Assembly (NCBI RefSeq): GCF_964355755.1
Contig: NC_092673.1
Span: 12,965,001-13,029,000, forward strand
DNA from: Antedon mediterranea
Lineage: Eukaryota > Echinodermata > Crinoidea > Comatulida > Antedonidae
Length of the DNA: 64,000 nt
Reading direction: 5' to 3'
Position numbers and translations under genes: made by a program. Within the stretch, counting starts at the first letter, position 1. Each line of letters opens with the position of its first letter. Below are positions 19,716 to 31,078 of the stretch, in pieces. The notes beneath the pieces are model-generated. The model did no database searches and was not told the origin of the DNA. It saw only the letters and a list, made by a program, of their open reading frames with translations.

Positions 19716-20620
19716 AAAAAAAACCCCTATAAATACAACAAACAAACATACATAATAATCCACATTTGAACAATTACTAACCATTATTATACTCATTACG
19801 TTATCTTTAGTACAATACATACACATCGCATAAGTGTTACATTATTATCAATTATATATAACAAGTGATAACCACATCTATACCTGGATTAAACGATGTA
19901 TTGTTAATTTTGGAATGGTGCATACACACCTTTACTAAACCTTCATCTCCATTCAGCCCAATCTATTAATAAACATGTAAACCAGATTCTTAACATAATA
20001 CTATTCACAACTACATACGACCACTATATTGGTCGCCATATTGGAATCCAAACTCGCACACTGTGTATCGGCGAGTCATTCCACCATCAATTACAATTAC
20101 ATATATGAGCATAAATAACACGTTTAATACAATACTAATATTCATTACCGTGACTAAAAACAACAATTGATTCAATGATTCATATCTTAATCTATGATAT
20201 GGTATTACAACGTACCTGAAAACGAATAACTGACAATTTAAATGGTATAGTAACTGCCTCTACTCAGCCACGATGGATATGCACAACCTGTACCCACGTG
20301 CGGGCCACTATATATACTCCGGTCTAAATTATTCTACTGCGCATGTCCGTCACCCCTGAATGGTTACAGTATAGATCTCCCTATCGGTACTTCCGGTTTC
20401 CCACATTTAAAATCAACATAAATAAGATATATCGTAATAACTGACTTATAGGTAAGTATTATTTTTTACCCATAGAACTTACTATTACTAACTACCTTTA
20501 CAGTTGTCTGAGACTATGAGAGAAGGTATATCCTGTTACATGTTATTTCTAAAAAAAGAACCAGTAAATATATTATTTAATACAGTACAGTTTACGTACG
20601 TCAATGGAATGTTTTAAATG
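19716..20620. other. Gene-free stretch between satellite and hAT pair
   Basis: AT-rich, no coding pattern or terminal repeats recognised. Confidence 0.4.
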
Positions 20621-21373
20621 TAACACAGGCCCGTAACCAGGGGGGGATCGGGGATCGGGGGATCGTACGATCCCCCCGCTGAACAGCGAGTTCCGCTTGG
20701 CCTCCCACTTTTTTTTTGCTGGGCATACTAACACAACATGACGATTGTTCACTACAGGCCTAGTCAAGCCTTAATAAATTTAATTAATATATATATATAT
20801 ATATATATTTTAACTAAAATATAAAAACCTAACACTAAAATTTACAAGATAAGTTCTATTTGATAACTGCTGAACATCGTGGTTCTGGAGCTAGCGAGCT
20901 GTACACAGAGCATAGTTGTTGTTTGGTTGACATAACAGGGTATTCCCCTACACAGATCTCCGCGTGCGTGTGTGACGTGCCCAGCCAGCTGCTTGATAGA
21001 GAAAGCATGCAGCTCACACGGACGCAAGTGCAAGATGCAATGGTTGAGTGAATTCAGGGATCATGTTAATTCCATGGTTTTTTACCTAAACACCACATGA
21101 TGGTGAATATGCCTGTTAAAGTCTCAATGATACGATCCCTAATGTACCATGTTGTTGCTAGGAGGCTTGAAAGGAGGAGGGATCTAGCCTAATTTCGGTC
21201 GGCAAGAGAATGCCGTCCTCTGACAATATAAGGTCGGCAATATTAGGGTCGGCAATTGAAATTTGTGGGCTGGAAATTACACCAACAATATAGTTCATAA
21301 ACAAAAGAGAATAGCCGGAAATGCGATTTGCGGCCATAGGCCTATAGAGAAAAAAATGTCGAGGGTATGGTTC

Positions 21374-22638
21374 CAGTGGCGTATCTAGCGGGGGCGTATT
21401 TAAAAAAAAAATTAAATAGATTTTAAAAACACGTATCGTTTCGACGGTCATCAATCACCGATGGTTTGCACATTTTCATAGTGAAAATAGTACGTCGGAG
21501 CACATCGTCAGCTTGATCGCATTCCACCAAGCATGTACGTCGACATCCTTTGTGTACTATCAATCTCTAGCGTTACCAACAATCATTCACAGTTAAGTGT
21601 AAAAGGAGCAAGTTGATAAAAGCCACGTGGTGAGCTTGGTCGCGTTCCACTAAGCAGGTCGTCATCCTTTGTGATCGTCACTCCCGTATTGTAGAGTAGC
21701 GGTAGCTCAGACGATCAATGTTGATGAAGCCACATGGTCAGTGCTACTATACTACGCGCCCATTTATTAAGTACAATAAAAACAAAGGCTAGGACTGTAT
21801 GCCTATGAAAATTATCCCGTTAGGGCTAAATTTTATTAAAACGTATTAAGCCTACTATTAAAATATTAACAATGCTGCAGCATTTCATGACCCTTGTTGT
21901 TTTATTTGCTTTCCCGTCGATGATTCTCATAAACACATCGCGATGACATCATGACAAAAGAGGTGTTTTGTTTTTTTCAAATCACTAAATATAATGTAAT
22001 CGAGCCGGACCGCTAATTTTTAAACGATCGTTTAAACCAGGTCGTTGAATATGCCGTGATTTTAATTGTAAAAAACATGACCGTCAGTCGATGGCTCGGA
22101 GTTTCGATAAATCTCGCGTCGCATGTGTTGCGTGGTGAAAACACTCTCAGCAAGTTTGCTTCATTAATATGCATGAGACTCTGTGACGACCCGCTTTAAC
22201 GTGACGTCATTTTACTTTAGCTGCATTCGAAGTATAGTGACCGCGATCGACCCGGCGCGCGTGTAAAAAAATAATACCGGCCTAGGCTAGGACAAGTTTA
22301 TAATATAACGGTGAAAAACATCGTCGCGTTGTAAAAATTTAGATGTAAAGTACAGGCAAGTTGTTAGCTTGCTTTTGGTACCCTAGGTAAGTATCAGCTG
22401 CATATTCCACATGTCGTAATTTGCGAGCTTTAGAGTGTTTGGTAAATGACATTATGAGATGTTTGTAAATCGTTTTAAACGACTTACAATGCGCTAGAAC
22501 GGCAAAAATTTCCAGGGGCCGTCGGCCCCTGGATCCCAACCGGGGGCCCTTGGCGGCCCCCTGGCCCCCAGCCAATGTTTGCTCGCTTCGCTCGCAAAGC
22601 TACGCCACCCCTATTTCAATATCCTGGATCCGCCCCTG
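21374..22638. mobile_element. hAT-like non-autonomous element nested in the outer one
   Basis: Left end CAGTGGCGTATCTAGCGGGG; right end, complemented, CAGGGGCGGATCCAGGATAT, both of common animal hAT type. Flanked by GGTTC (21369-21373, 22639-22643). The right end is preceded by a GC-rich stretch with TTTGCTCGCTTCGCTCGCAA, frequent at hAT ends in my memory. Its interior carries dispersed repeat R1. The open frame at 22339-22575 is terminal-repeat sequence. Confidence 0.7.
22040..22245 (+). repeat. Dispersed repeat R1, copy 2
   Basis: Same orientation as 2382-2570 and about 90% alike by eye, with the TGACGTCA core retained. Here it lies within a hAT-like element, whereas copy 1 has no such ends. 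Confidence 0.8.
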
Positions 22639-22699
22639 GGTTCCACTAAACAACTTAACGATCCACCCCGCCGTCAAACCTGGTTACGGCCCTGTAACA

Positions 22700-23044
22700 C
22701 AAATATAAATGGCACTGTTTCTGATGTAATGTTACTTCTTCAAAAACGAACGTAATACAAAATTAAAATGAATATAATAGCGTATGAGAAATATTAATCT
22801 GTATCACAACGTACTTTAAACCTTTTATGTGCAACGTACTGTATACAATCTTCTTGTTTAATTATTACTAACAATTTTGAGGTACTAAAATATTGTCTAG
22901 TATTGTAAAGTACATCAACACAAAACCTGATAGCTTCTATTTCTATGAAATGGATGAGTACTAATCAACTAATATACTTATAAGTTAAATAATAAATAAA
23001 TAATAATAGGTATTTGTTCTTTTCTTCCAACGGTTGGCAGCAAA
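22700..23044. other. 3' flank of the PHD-repeat gene, nothing coding
   Basis: AT-rich stretch downstream (minus strand) of the stop at 23045-23047. TTTATT, i.e. AATAAA on the minus strand, occurs near 22990. Confidence 0.35.
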
Positions 23045-23440
23045 TCAAGTAGTCAGACTTTCTAACACGTACACAAGATAACCAGTTTCTTGTCCCTCTA
23101 ACAAAGTGCATGATGGGTTTCTGTCAAAGAAGCATCCTTGTAATCCATCGTAAGACACCCACTCAGTACCATCTTTGATTATGCAGGTAAGATGTGACGA
23201 ATTTTTCTCAACTTACCCCAATTCAATTGATTGGCTTGTTATGAACCTTGTAGGAATACCACATTCTTTATTGGAGCAATTGTTGCAAAGTCTTCGGTTC
23301 TTGGGAGTTGGTTTTATACGTTTCCATTCACCGGGTGATAAAGAAATAGTAAATTGTCGAGGCGACGTTGCACTGTACATACATGGCGATGTGTTTTTAG
23401 TATCTTTATTTTGAGATTGTGTGTTTTCTTTATCAAAATT
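23045..23440 (-). pseudogene. C-terminal part of the PHD-repeat protein, one in-frame stop
   Basis: A minus-strand frame continues directly out of the last acidic repeat into SLSPGEWKRIKPTPKNRRLC, NNCSNKECGIPTRF, then a TAA (plus 23213-23215), then SSHLTCIIKDGTEWVSYDGL and a stop at 23045-23047. The His...W..YDG spacing recalls the end of cysteine-peptidase folds of USP/Ulp type, but I cannot confirm this. A 44-bp intron across the stop is too short to be likely. So the gene is probably dead, or the stop is an assembly or population variant. Confidence 0.45.
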
Positions 23441-23475
23441 ACGCCAATTGTCGCTGCCTTTGGTTTCATTTTCAT

Positions 23476-23612
23476 CTCAATTAATTCAATTTAACTTAAC
23501 ATTTATTTCTTCCTTCAAGAAAATGAGGTAAACATAATAAATTCCAGTGAAATATATAACAAGTCAATTGATGATAAAAAAAAGTATACATTTAATATTA
23601 GAGGAAGTAGGC
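23476..23612 (-). mobile_element. Possible second LINE 3' tail in the repeat array
   Basis: This ~137-bp insert splits a 99-bp unit and begins with TTAACATTTATTTCTT, like the 3' tail of the LINE at 24889 (ATAACATTTATTTCTT). It may be a severely 5'-truncated copy. Confidence 0.4.
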
Positions 23613-24888
23613 ATTGGTATGTTTTCTGGATGAGAATTACGCCAATCATCCCTGCCTTTGGTTTCATTTTCATCTGATTATACCTCTAGTCAAACACAAT
23701 CGTCGTTTGGTATTGGTATGTTTTCTGGATGAGAATTACGCCAATCATCCCTGCCTTTGGTTTCATTTGCATCTGATGATACATCTAGTGAATCACAATC
23801 GTCGTTTGGCATTGGTGTGTTTTCTGGATGAGAATTACGCCAATTATTCCTGCCTTTGGTTTCATTTTCATCTGATGATACCTCTAGTGAATCACAATCG
23901 CCGTTTGGCATTGGTATGTTTTCTGGATGAGAATTACGCCAATTGTCGCTGCCTTTGGTTTCATTTTCATCTGATGATACATCTAGTGAATCACAATCGT
24001 CGTTGGGCATTGGTATGTTTTCTGGATGAGAATTACGCCAATCATCCCTGCCTTTGGTTTCATTTTCATCTGATGACACATCTAGTGAATCACAATCGTC
24101 ATTGGGCATTGGTATGTTTTCTGAATGAGAATTACGCTAATCATCCCTGCCTTTGGTTTCATTTTTATCTGATGATACTTCTAGTGAATCATAATCGTCG
24201 TTTGGTACTGGTATGTTTTCTTGATGGAAATTACGCCAATCATGCCTTTGGTTTCATTTTCATCTGATGATACCTCTAGTGAATCACAATCTTCATTTGG
24301 TATTGGTATGTTTTCTTAATGGAAATTACACCAATCATCCCTGCCTTTGTTTTCCTTTTCATCTGATGATACCTCTAGTGAATCAGAATTATGCCAATCA
24401 TTCCTGTGTTTGGCTTCATTTTCATCTGATGACACATCTAGTGAATCATAATCGTTGTTTGGTACTGGTATATTTTCTGAATGAAAATTACGCCAATCAT
24501 TGCTGCCGTTGGTTTCATTTTTATCTGATGATACATCTAGTGAATCACAATCATCGTTTTGTAGTGGTATGTTTTCGTTATGAGAATTACGCCAATCATT
24601 GCTGCCGTTGGTTTCATTTTTATCTGATGATACATCTAGTGAATCACAATCATCGTTTTGTACTGGTATGTTTTCGTTATGAGAATTACGCCAATCATTC
24701 CTGCCTTTGGTTTCATTTTTATCTGATGATACATCTAGTGAATCACAATCATCGTTTGGTATTGGTATGTTTTCGTTATGAGAATTACGCCAATCATTCC
24801 TGCCTTTGGTTTCATTTTTATCTGATGATACCTCTAGTGAATCACAATCTTCGTTTGGTATTGTTGGTATGTTTTCTTGATGGAAATT

Positions 24889-25957
24889 CATTCATTCATT
24901 CATTCATAATAACATTTATTTCTTATCATTTCAAAGTAAACAAAATAACAATTTAAATATAAAGAATTAAGAGGCAACACCCAGAAAGTAATAACATTTG
25001 GAGGTTTCCCTCCAAAAAAACTTGTGACGGGTAGCCAGTTAAGAAATTGTAATCATATTGGAGTTTAAACAAACAGAAACAAAACAAGACAAACAAACAT
25101 GTATAAAGCAAGACAACGACAAATTAATAATAATAAAATACTATAGAAGCACAGAAAAACCAGAATAAAAATGTTGTTTTATTATTATTAGTTATTTATG
25201 GAGTAGAATTTGTTTAAGTTTAAAAGAAAATATATTTTTTGAAGGTGCCAATTTAATTTCGTCGGGGAGATCATTAGATAATTTGGTGCCACTATAGCGG
25301 ATATTATGTTGCATTAATGTTAATTTGGTAAGGGGAGGGTGGAGATTACAGGAGGATCTAGTTTTATGGGTATGAATGCTATTATTTTTTATAAAGTTGC
25401 AAGAAAGTTTGGTTGGAAGTAGACAGTTGACATGTTCATAGACGAAGGTGCATTGTTGGAGGATATTGATGTTTTGGACAGTTAATAATTTAAGGTCAGA
25501 GAAAAGCTCACTAGTGTGATCTAGGCGTGACGCACCAGAGATGAGGCGAATAGCTTTTTTTTGGAGAATAACAATTTTTTTGAGGTTTGAAACATAGTTG
25601 TTTGCCCAGACAATATTACAGTAAGAAATAAAAGTTAAAACAAGTGAACAATAAATCATGCGAAGGACTTCTTTGGGCAAGTAAAATGAAAGACGATATA
25701 AAATTCCAATATTTTTCAAAATTTTAGTTTCGATTTCTTTAATGTGATGTTTGAAGTTTAGTTCTTCGTCTATTTCTACTCCAAGAAATTTAGTATGCTT
25801 AACAAGAGGAATTTTGTGGGCAGCAAGGTAAACATTATGAGTGTCGTTAATCAAATCTTGGTGTCGAAAATCAAAAAGCATAAAATGGCATTTGTTAATA
25901 TTTATTGAAAGCTTGTTTGCATTGAAATAATCGTTCACGTTCTTCAATTCCCTATTA
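24889..25957 (-). mobile_element. 5'-truncated LINE inserted in the repeat array
   Basis: Minus-strand open frame 25947-25192 (about 250 residues) is the C-terminal part of a non-LTR reverse transcriptase: NKCHFMLF, TKFLGVEID..LNFKHHI, LVLTFISYCNIVWANN, ILQKKAIRLISGA and a terminal SFKLKQILL. The 3' end carries an (ATGA)n tail at 24889-24909. The direct repeat AAATT flanks it (24884-24888, 25958-25962). It resembles Jockey/CR1/L2-type elements; the clade is not resolved. The truncated 5' end means no endonuclease or RT core. Confidence 0.85.
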
Positions 25958-26610
25958 AAATTACGCCAATCATTCCTGCCTTTGGTTTCGTTTTCATCTG
26001 ATGATACCTCTAGTGAATCACAATCTTCGTTTGGTATTGGTGGAAATTACGCCAATCATCCCTGCCTTTGGTTTCATTTTCATCTGATGATACCTCTAGT
26101 GAATCACAATCTTCGTTTGGTATTGGTGGAAATTACGCCAATCATCCCTGCCTTTGGTTTCATTTTCATCTGATGATACCTCTAGTGAATCACAATCGTC
26201 GTTTGGCATTGGTATGTTTTCTTTATCAGAATTACGCCAATCATTCCTGTGTTTGGCTTCATTTTCATCTGATGACACATCTAGTGAATCATAATCGTCG
26301 TTTGGTACTGGTATATTTTTTGAATGAAAATTACGCCAATCATCGCTGCCTTTGGTTTCATTTTCATCTGATGATACCTCTAGTGAATCACAATCTTCGT
26401 TTGGTATTGGTATGTTTTCTTGGTGGAAATTACGCCAATCATCCCTGCCTTTGGTTTCATTTTCATCTGATGATACCTCTAGTGAATCACAATCGTCGTT
26501 TTGTACTGGTATATTTTCGTTATGAGAATTACGCCAATCATCGCTGTCATTGGCTTTATTTTCATCCGATGATACATCTAGTGAATCACAATCGTCGTTT
26601 GGTACTGGTT

Positions 26611-26812
26611 GAATTACACCTTGTAATATACTACAATTTGGACACGTAAATGGATTTCGTTTGCTACATGGACTGTCCGTATACCCTACACAGTCAAATT
26701 GAAACCATTCACTGCAGACGTTACACTGAACATATGGTCTTCGATCATTAGGTCGCTGACATATGCAATAAACTTTACGTTTCTTTTTCTTTTTTGATTT
26801 ATTTTCCACCAT
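26611..26812 (-). CDS. PHD-finger segment at the head of the acidic-repeat protein
   Basis: From ATG at 26812: a basic run (KSKKKKKRK), then YCICQRPNDRRPYVQCNVCS, EWFQFDCVGY and CSKRNPFTCPNC. That is the C-x-C...C-x2-C...C...C-x2-C zinc pattern of a PHD finger, with the third ligand set degenerate (no His before the Cys of FDC). PHD fingers read histone H3 tails. The frame runs straight into the 33-residue repeats to 26096. The ATG is preceded by more coding-like sequence in another frame (26813-27012), so a frameshift or an intron is possible there. Confidence 0.65.
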
Positions 26813-27012
26813 TTTCCTTTTTCTTCATTTTTTTTCCATTGACTATAGATCCATTTCCGATTTAGAATTATATTTTTCATCTGCAATAAAACTGTTATCC
26901 GGCCCCATACGCTTGTTTCTGGTCTGTATCTTTCAAAATGAATGAGGTGTGTATTCGGCAGAGAAGTTAAAACTTTTACGAAGTCTTTTTTGGTAGTTTT
27001 TCGTAGTTTCAT
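26813..27012 (-). pseudogene. Probable N-terminal part of the PHD-repeat protein, out of frame
   Basis: ATG at 27012 begins MKLRKTTKKDFVKVLTSLP, followed by HLIHFERYRPETSVWGRITV and a Lys/Trp-rich stretch. It overlaps the PHD frame at the Lys-rich run (A-rich DNA, near 26790-26815), which is a likely place for a one- or two-base slip. No family recognised. Confidence 0.4.
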
Positions 27013-27520
27013 TTTTGTACCTAAAATTTTGATGTAAAAATAAAGAAAATGGAATATTAATCAAATGAAAGAAATATACACACACATTTAAGTTATAGTC
27101 AAATATTAGTAAAAAGGTTCATCTGGATCACTGTATAGTATATTAAATAGTAAATTTTCTTTTGGATGATCCAAAAGAAAATTTACTATTTAATATATAG
27201 TCAAACACTTTTAGGGCTGATTTTCAGGCCGTAAATGATGTCGTTGGCGATCAAAATGTCTTATATGGTTCTAGATATTTTATTAAAATAACGTTAAATT
27301 TTGTAATATTAATTACGGTTGTAAATTCTTTATTCACGTTTAACGTGGTACTTTGAATTGTGGACGTCAAATTATGACAATATCAATAGGTCATATGCAT
27401 AATAATGGCTACTTAAACTGATATGATGGTGAAAGTTTCCTAAATTATCATCATCTACAGAAAAACTACTTTATAAATCACTTATTGAACCTTCATTTGA
27501 ATTTTGTTCAGTTTTCTATT
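27013..27520. other. 5' flank of the PHD-repeat gene
   Basis: Contains the 59-bp perfect palindrome listed separately, TATAGTCAAA twice (27096 and 27196), and no coding pattern. Confidence 0.4.
27139..27197. other. Perfect 59-bp palindrome
   Basis: Arms of 29 bases (27139-27167 and 27169-27197) are exact reverse complements around a single G at 27168. AT-rich, with core TTTTGGATGATCCAAAA. It lies 127-185 bp upstream of the ATG at 27012. Confidence 0.9.
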
Positions 27521-27683
27521 ACTCAATATTCAACACACAGCACCAACACCAGAATTCTATTACTCAATATTCAACACACAGCACCAACACAAGAATTCTA
27601 TTACTCAATATTCAACACACAGCACCAACACCAGAATTCTATTACTCAATATTCAACACACAGCACCAACACCAGAATTCTAT
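27521..27683. repeat. 41-bp minisatellite, left part
   Basis: Four copies of a 41-bp unit (ACTCAATATTCAACACACAG, CACCAACACCAGAATTCTATT), nearly identical. The array is interrupted by the Tigger-like element and continues at 28971. Confidence 0.95.
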
Positions 27684-27685
27684 TA

Positions 27686-28970
27686 CAGTCAACTCTCCCA
27701 ATACCGGACACCCTTGGGCGGGCATATATTTTCCGGTTTTTCGAAAGTCCGGTTTCCTGAAAACATATTTTTAAAGTCATCACGTTGTCACTGAAATTGC
27801 GTTGAATCACCGGTCCGAATGCTGCCCGGTACGGTCTAGTGTAGGGAAGGCCTAGGCTATGATGATTGTGTCAAGCTAGTGATAGGCCTAGGCCTACTTT
27901 ATTAATATTATTACCTTTTTTAAAAGTTACATTATTTACTGTAGAGTACCAATAAAACATGTTACAATAGTAAACTGTTTCTCAATGTGTTTTTAACGGC
28001 AAAAAGGCCTACGTACGTACGGTGAACATAATTTCGGTCTGTTTATTGTTTTTCGTGAGCTAGCTTGCAGCAGCAGCAGCATGGGTGATAAAAATAGCAA
28101 AGCGGGGCTTTGATTGATGCGCATGTGCAGAGGTGTCATAATCAAATAAAAACGCCCACACCTAGACCACATGTTTTTTAAGCTCTTTTATTTTGATGTA
28201 ATTTGATAGCAATGATGAAAATTGATTAGGTAAACGAGCCAAGCAATAATGACACAATAATTAATTAGTAACATTTCAAAGTTTATTAACACTAGTTAAG
28301 TCAAGTTCATTCCGTTTTGCCATAATGATTTCCAAATTTATAATGATGCACATTTTTAGTGAAACATTCCTATTTAAAGTCCTATTGCAATTGTGAATTT
28401 AACAATGATTTAAACAAAACAAAGACACAAAGTGGAATGTAAATTGAACTTTATTAAAAAACAATTCATATGCTAAAAAACAGGGAGGGAGTTGTTAACA
28501 ACTCCCTGCTAAAAACAATAGCGCTTCGATGTGAAAAATCCCACCGCAGTTCGATAGGCAACAAAGCAATTGCCGCTTCGTGGGTTAACAATGAACTGAC
28601 CTGTCAATCACATTGTAGCGCTCCTTAGCAACATTATTTGATCGTACCGCCAAAACGTCGCTCACTTCATGCATGGTCAGGGTATGGTTAAAAGCTTTTG
28701 TACATTGTGCATGTATTGAATCCGAGTCAGCGACAACGATGTTACGTTGTTTTTGTAAATATTTGGAGTTTTTTAACTGTCAGTCCGGTTTTCAGAGACT
28801 AATTTTCGTGTTTTGTACTTCATAATTTGTCCGGATTCCGGAATTGGGTATTCCGCTTTTCATAATAAATTACAGTACATTTAGAATAGGGACAAATTGG
28901 GCCCTCCAAAAAAGTCCGGTTTTTTGTGAATTCCGGTTTTGGGAGAGTCCGGTATTGGGAGAGTTGACTG
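27686..28970. mobile_element. pogo/Tigger-like non-autonomous element
   Basis: 1285 bp, inverted ends CAGTCAACTCTCCCAATACC (27686) and its complement ending GTTGACTG (28970). The TA target duplication is at 27684-27685 and 28971-28972, and the minisatellite rejoins exactly when the element is removed. Subterminal TCCGGTTTT motifs repeat near both ends. No transposase. The TA duplication and CAGT ends fit the pogo/Tigger branch of Tc1/mariner. Confidence 0.85.
28481..28508. mobile_element. Ultra-short palindromic insert, copy 3 (28 bp)
   Basis: CAGGGAGGGAGTTGTTAACA followed by ACTCCCTG, with CTAAAAA just before (plus one extra A) and CTAAAAA just after. It lies inside the Tigger-like element, so it is younger. 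Confidence 0.6.
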
Positions 28971-29170
28971 TACTCAATATTCAACACACAGCACCAACAC
29001 CAGAATTCTATTACTCAATATTCAACACACAGCACCAACACCAGAATTCTATTACTCAATATTCAACACACAGCACCAACACCAGAATTCTATTACTCAA
29101 TATTCAACACACAGCACCAACACTAGAATTCTATTACTCAATATTCAACACACAGCACCAACACCAGAAC
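28971..29170. repeat. 41-bp minisatellite, right part
   Basis: Five further copies of the same 41-bp unit, last one ending CAGAACTCTATGC. 41 is not a multiple of three, so all frames are open over it and none is evidence of a gene. Confidence 0.95.
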
Positions 29171-31062
29171 TCTATGCGTCTAAAATAAGTTTTTACGCCC
29201 TAGCAGCATTGCCAAAACCTTCAAAACAAATTTATTCAATAAACGTTACAAGAAAATATTAAACGTCAAACACACAAATATGTAAATTCTTGACATTTTA
29301 TTGATGAATATTGGTAAAGTTGTACATATATATTTAGTATATTATACTTTACTGACAAAAACCTGTGTGACCCTAATTGGTTTTTTTTTGGTAGGACAAG
29401 TTACTTAAAATGTGGGTAAAACCAGATTTAATAACGAATACATTTAGGTCTATTTTAAAATATATACGGTTAATACAACATTTAAAAGAAATTCAAAACA
29501 GATTAGGTAGGCAATTACCTATACTTTATTAACGTACAGTTTAACGTCCACGTGTGTCATTAATTTGTATTTGAAGTTCATCAAAATGAATGAAAATGAT
29601 CACAAACGGTATGAAACCCAATATTCAAGTGCAAAATCGGTTTTTGATTAAATTGCACAAAAAGCCAGACGCGCTGCACAATTTTGATATGTTTAAAATG
29701 AACGCAAACTTATATTTCTACAATAGGTTGATTAGAATTAGAACACTTATTGCATGGAAGTGATGGCTTAATTACCATGACCAGACTTAAACTTTTATTA
29801 ATTAGAATAACAAAAACACATGTAAGAAGAACATGTAGGCCTTATGTTTACATTCATCGGATCAGTTATTTTCTTTTCGTAAAAATAAATATAAAAAAAC
29901 CGATCTTCTCTTTAGCGAGTTAGTTATCCGTACGACAAACGCCAATGCAGATCAAAATGTGTCAAACTTGTCTGCATTAATGCATGTAAAGTATAGGAGC
30001 AACAAAATACTTTCAACTTTTTCTTATATTGAAAAATGTAATTGCACATTTTACGATGAAATATCGATGTGCACAGCGTACAGAAGTACTTGGGGCAAAA
30101 AATATTGCTAGTACATTATAAAGTTAGATTGATTGATTTTGGAACGAAACATCCCATAACTACGTCATAAAGTTCGATTGATTGATTTTGGAACGAAACA
30201 TCCCATAACTACGTCATATTAATAACAATTATGTAATATTTTCAATTCATAATGCATGCTTTGATGACTAAATAAAATAATAAAGTTTTGTGGATATATT
30301 TGTTAATATACTGAAAGGGGTATGAACAATATTTTACAAATGAAATGAATTTTAAAAACGCTATATAAAAGAGACGCGCACGCCCTCAGCGTGCGAATTC
30401 TTTGACACAAAAATGGCTTCTAATTTTCAATGTCGTAACTCTTTATATATATGGCTCTGTTTATTATGTTATGGTTGTTCTTTTCGGTTCACAAGTAATA
30501 TCTATCTTATAATCATCCACTAAGAAACAAATAATTAAATATCCCAACAGCATTTAACATGATGTTGGTATGTAGTTAAAAACATTTTTTGTCATGAAAA
30601 CGCTACCGGTGGTCCAGGCTTAGAATTAGATTAGTTTGATCGCCACAAAAGTTGTATATATCCTAACTTATGGCGGCGCCCTCCACATGGACAATACCGC
30701 TGATTCCTCATGCTTGTGATATAATTCTTCGGTATTGAATACGCCCCCAAGACATATACAAACTTAATATAACTTAGAGGGCTCTATTAGTTTTAAGCAA
30801 ACAATAAAATATCACAAAAGTCGATTAGAGTTTCTTCACATTAAGTTGGTGTTTTCTTTTCGTTTGTATGGTAATGTTTAGTATATTTACTTTAATCATA
30901 GTATCAACCATTTATCGCAATTTTAGGCCTAAATGAGGGTGCGCGCGTAACTTTTTATGAAAAACTCCATTTTTAATCGACATAGAGTTGGCCCTTGATA
31001 TGAATTACATTTTACAGCCAGTTTTTCAGTAATTTGCATAAGGCCTAATAATAATAAAAATA
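29171..31062. other. Gene-free stretch
   Basis: AT-rich with no family recognised. A 48-bp unit (GATTGATTTTGGAACGAAAC...ACTACGTCAT) is duplicated at 30122-30219. Confidence 0.4.
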
Positions 31063-31078
31063 AGTTAGGATAACTTAC

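Larger units (their letters stand above)
20626..22694. mobile_element. hAT-like non-autonomous element (outer of a nested pair)
   Basis: Ends CAGGCCCGTAACCAGG (20626) and, complemented, CAGGGCCGTAACCAGG (ending 22694). Taking the CAG ends, the flanking duplication is TAACA (20621-20625, 22695-22699). An exact 8-bp repeat TGTAACAC also fits if the ends are moved by one or two bases (20619-20626, 22693-22700). A GGGGGATCG...CGATCCCCCC palindrome lies at 20655-20676. No transposase; short frames inside are not genes. Confidence 0.7.
23441..26610 (-). repeat. 99-bp coding tandem repeat (33-residue acidic repeats), interrupted
   Basis: About 21 units. On the minus strand each encodes DCDSLDVSSDENETKGRDDW-like sequence followed by RNSHPENIPMPND. 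The unit is 99 bp (3 x 33), so frame is kept from unit to unit, and the plus strand is open too by accident. Units at 25965 and 26051 are only 86 bp, which shifts the frame, and 24330-24394 holds a short unit. A LINE sits at 24889-25957. The repeats are rich in Ser-Asp-Glu, with potential casein-kinase-2-type sites. Confidence 0.85.

Noticed and set aside
22339-22575. 78-residue open frame
   Set aside because: It overlaps the GC-rich subterminal region of the hAT-like element and shows no domain.
23173-23216. A 44-bp intron that would skip the stop at 23213-23215
   Set aside because: The donor is good, but 44 bp is too short for a normal animal intron, and the frame reads on through the stop with sensible residues, so a nonsense mutation is simpler.
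23614-24956. Long plus-strand open frames with a repeated VCFLDENYANHPCLWFHFH-like sequence
   Set aside because: They are the reverse strand of the 99-bp coding repeats. A unit divisible by three keeps both strands open. The minus strand joins to a PHD finger and gives the sensible composition. The same holds for 25982-26649.
27521-29170. CRISPR-like array
   Set aside because: Units abut directly with no unique spacers; eukaryotic context. The same applies to the 55-bp and 175-bp arrays.
27485-29262. Open frames over the 41-bp units
   Set aside because: 41 is not a multiple of three, so each frame cycles through all phases of the same unit. No domain and no start context.
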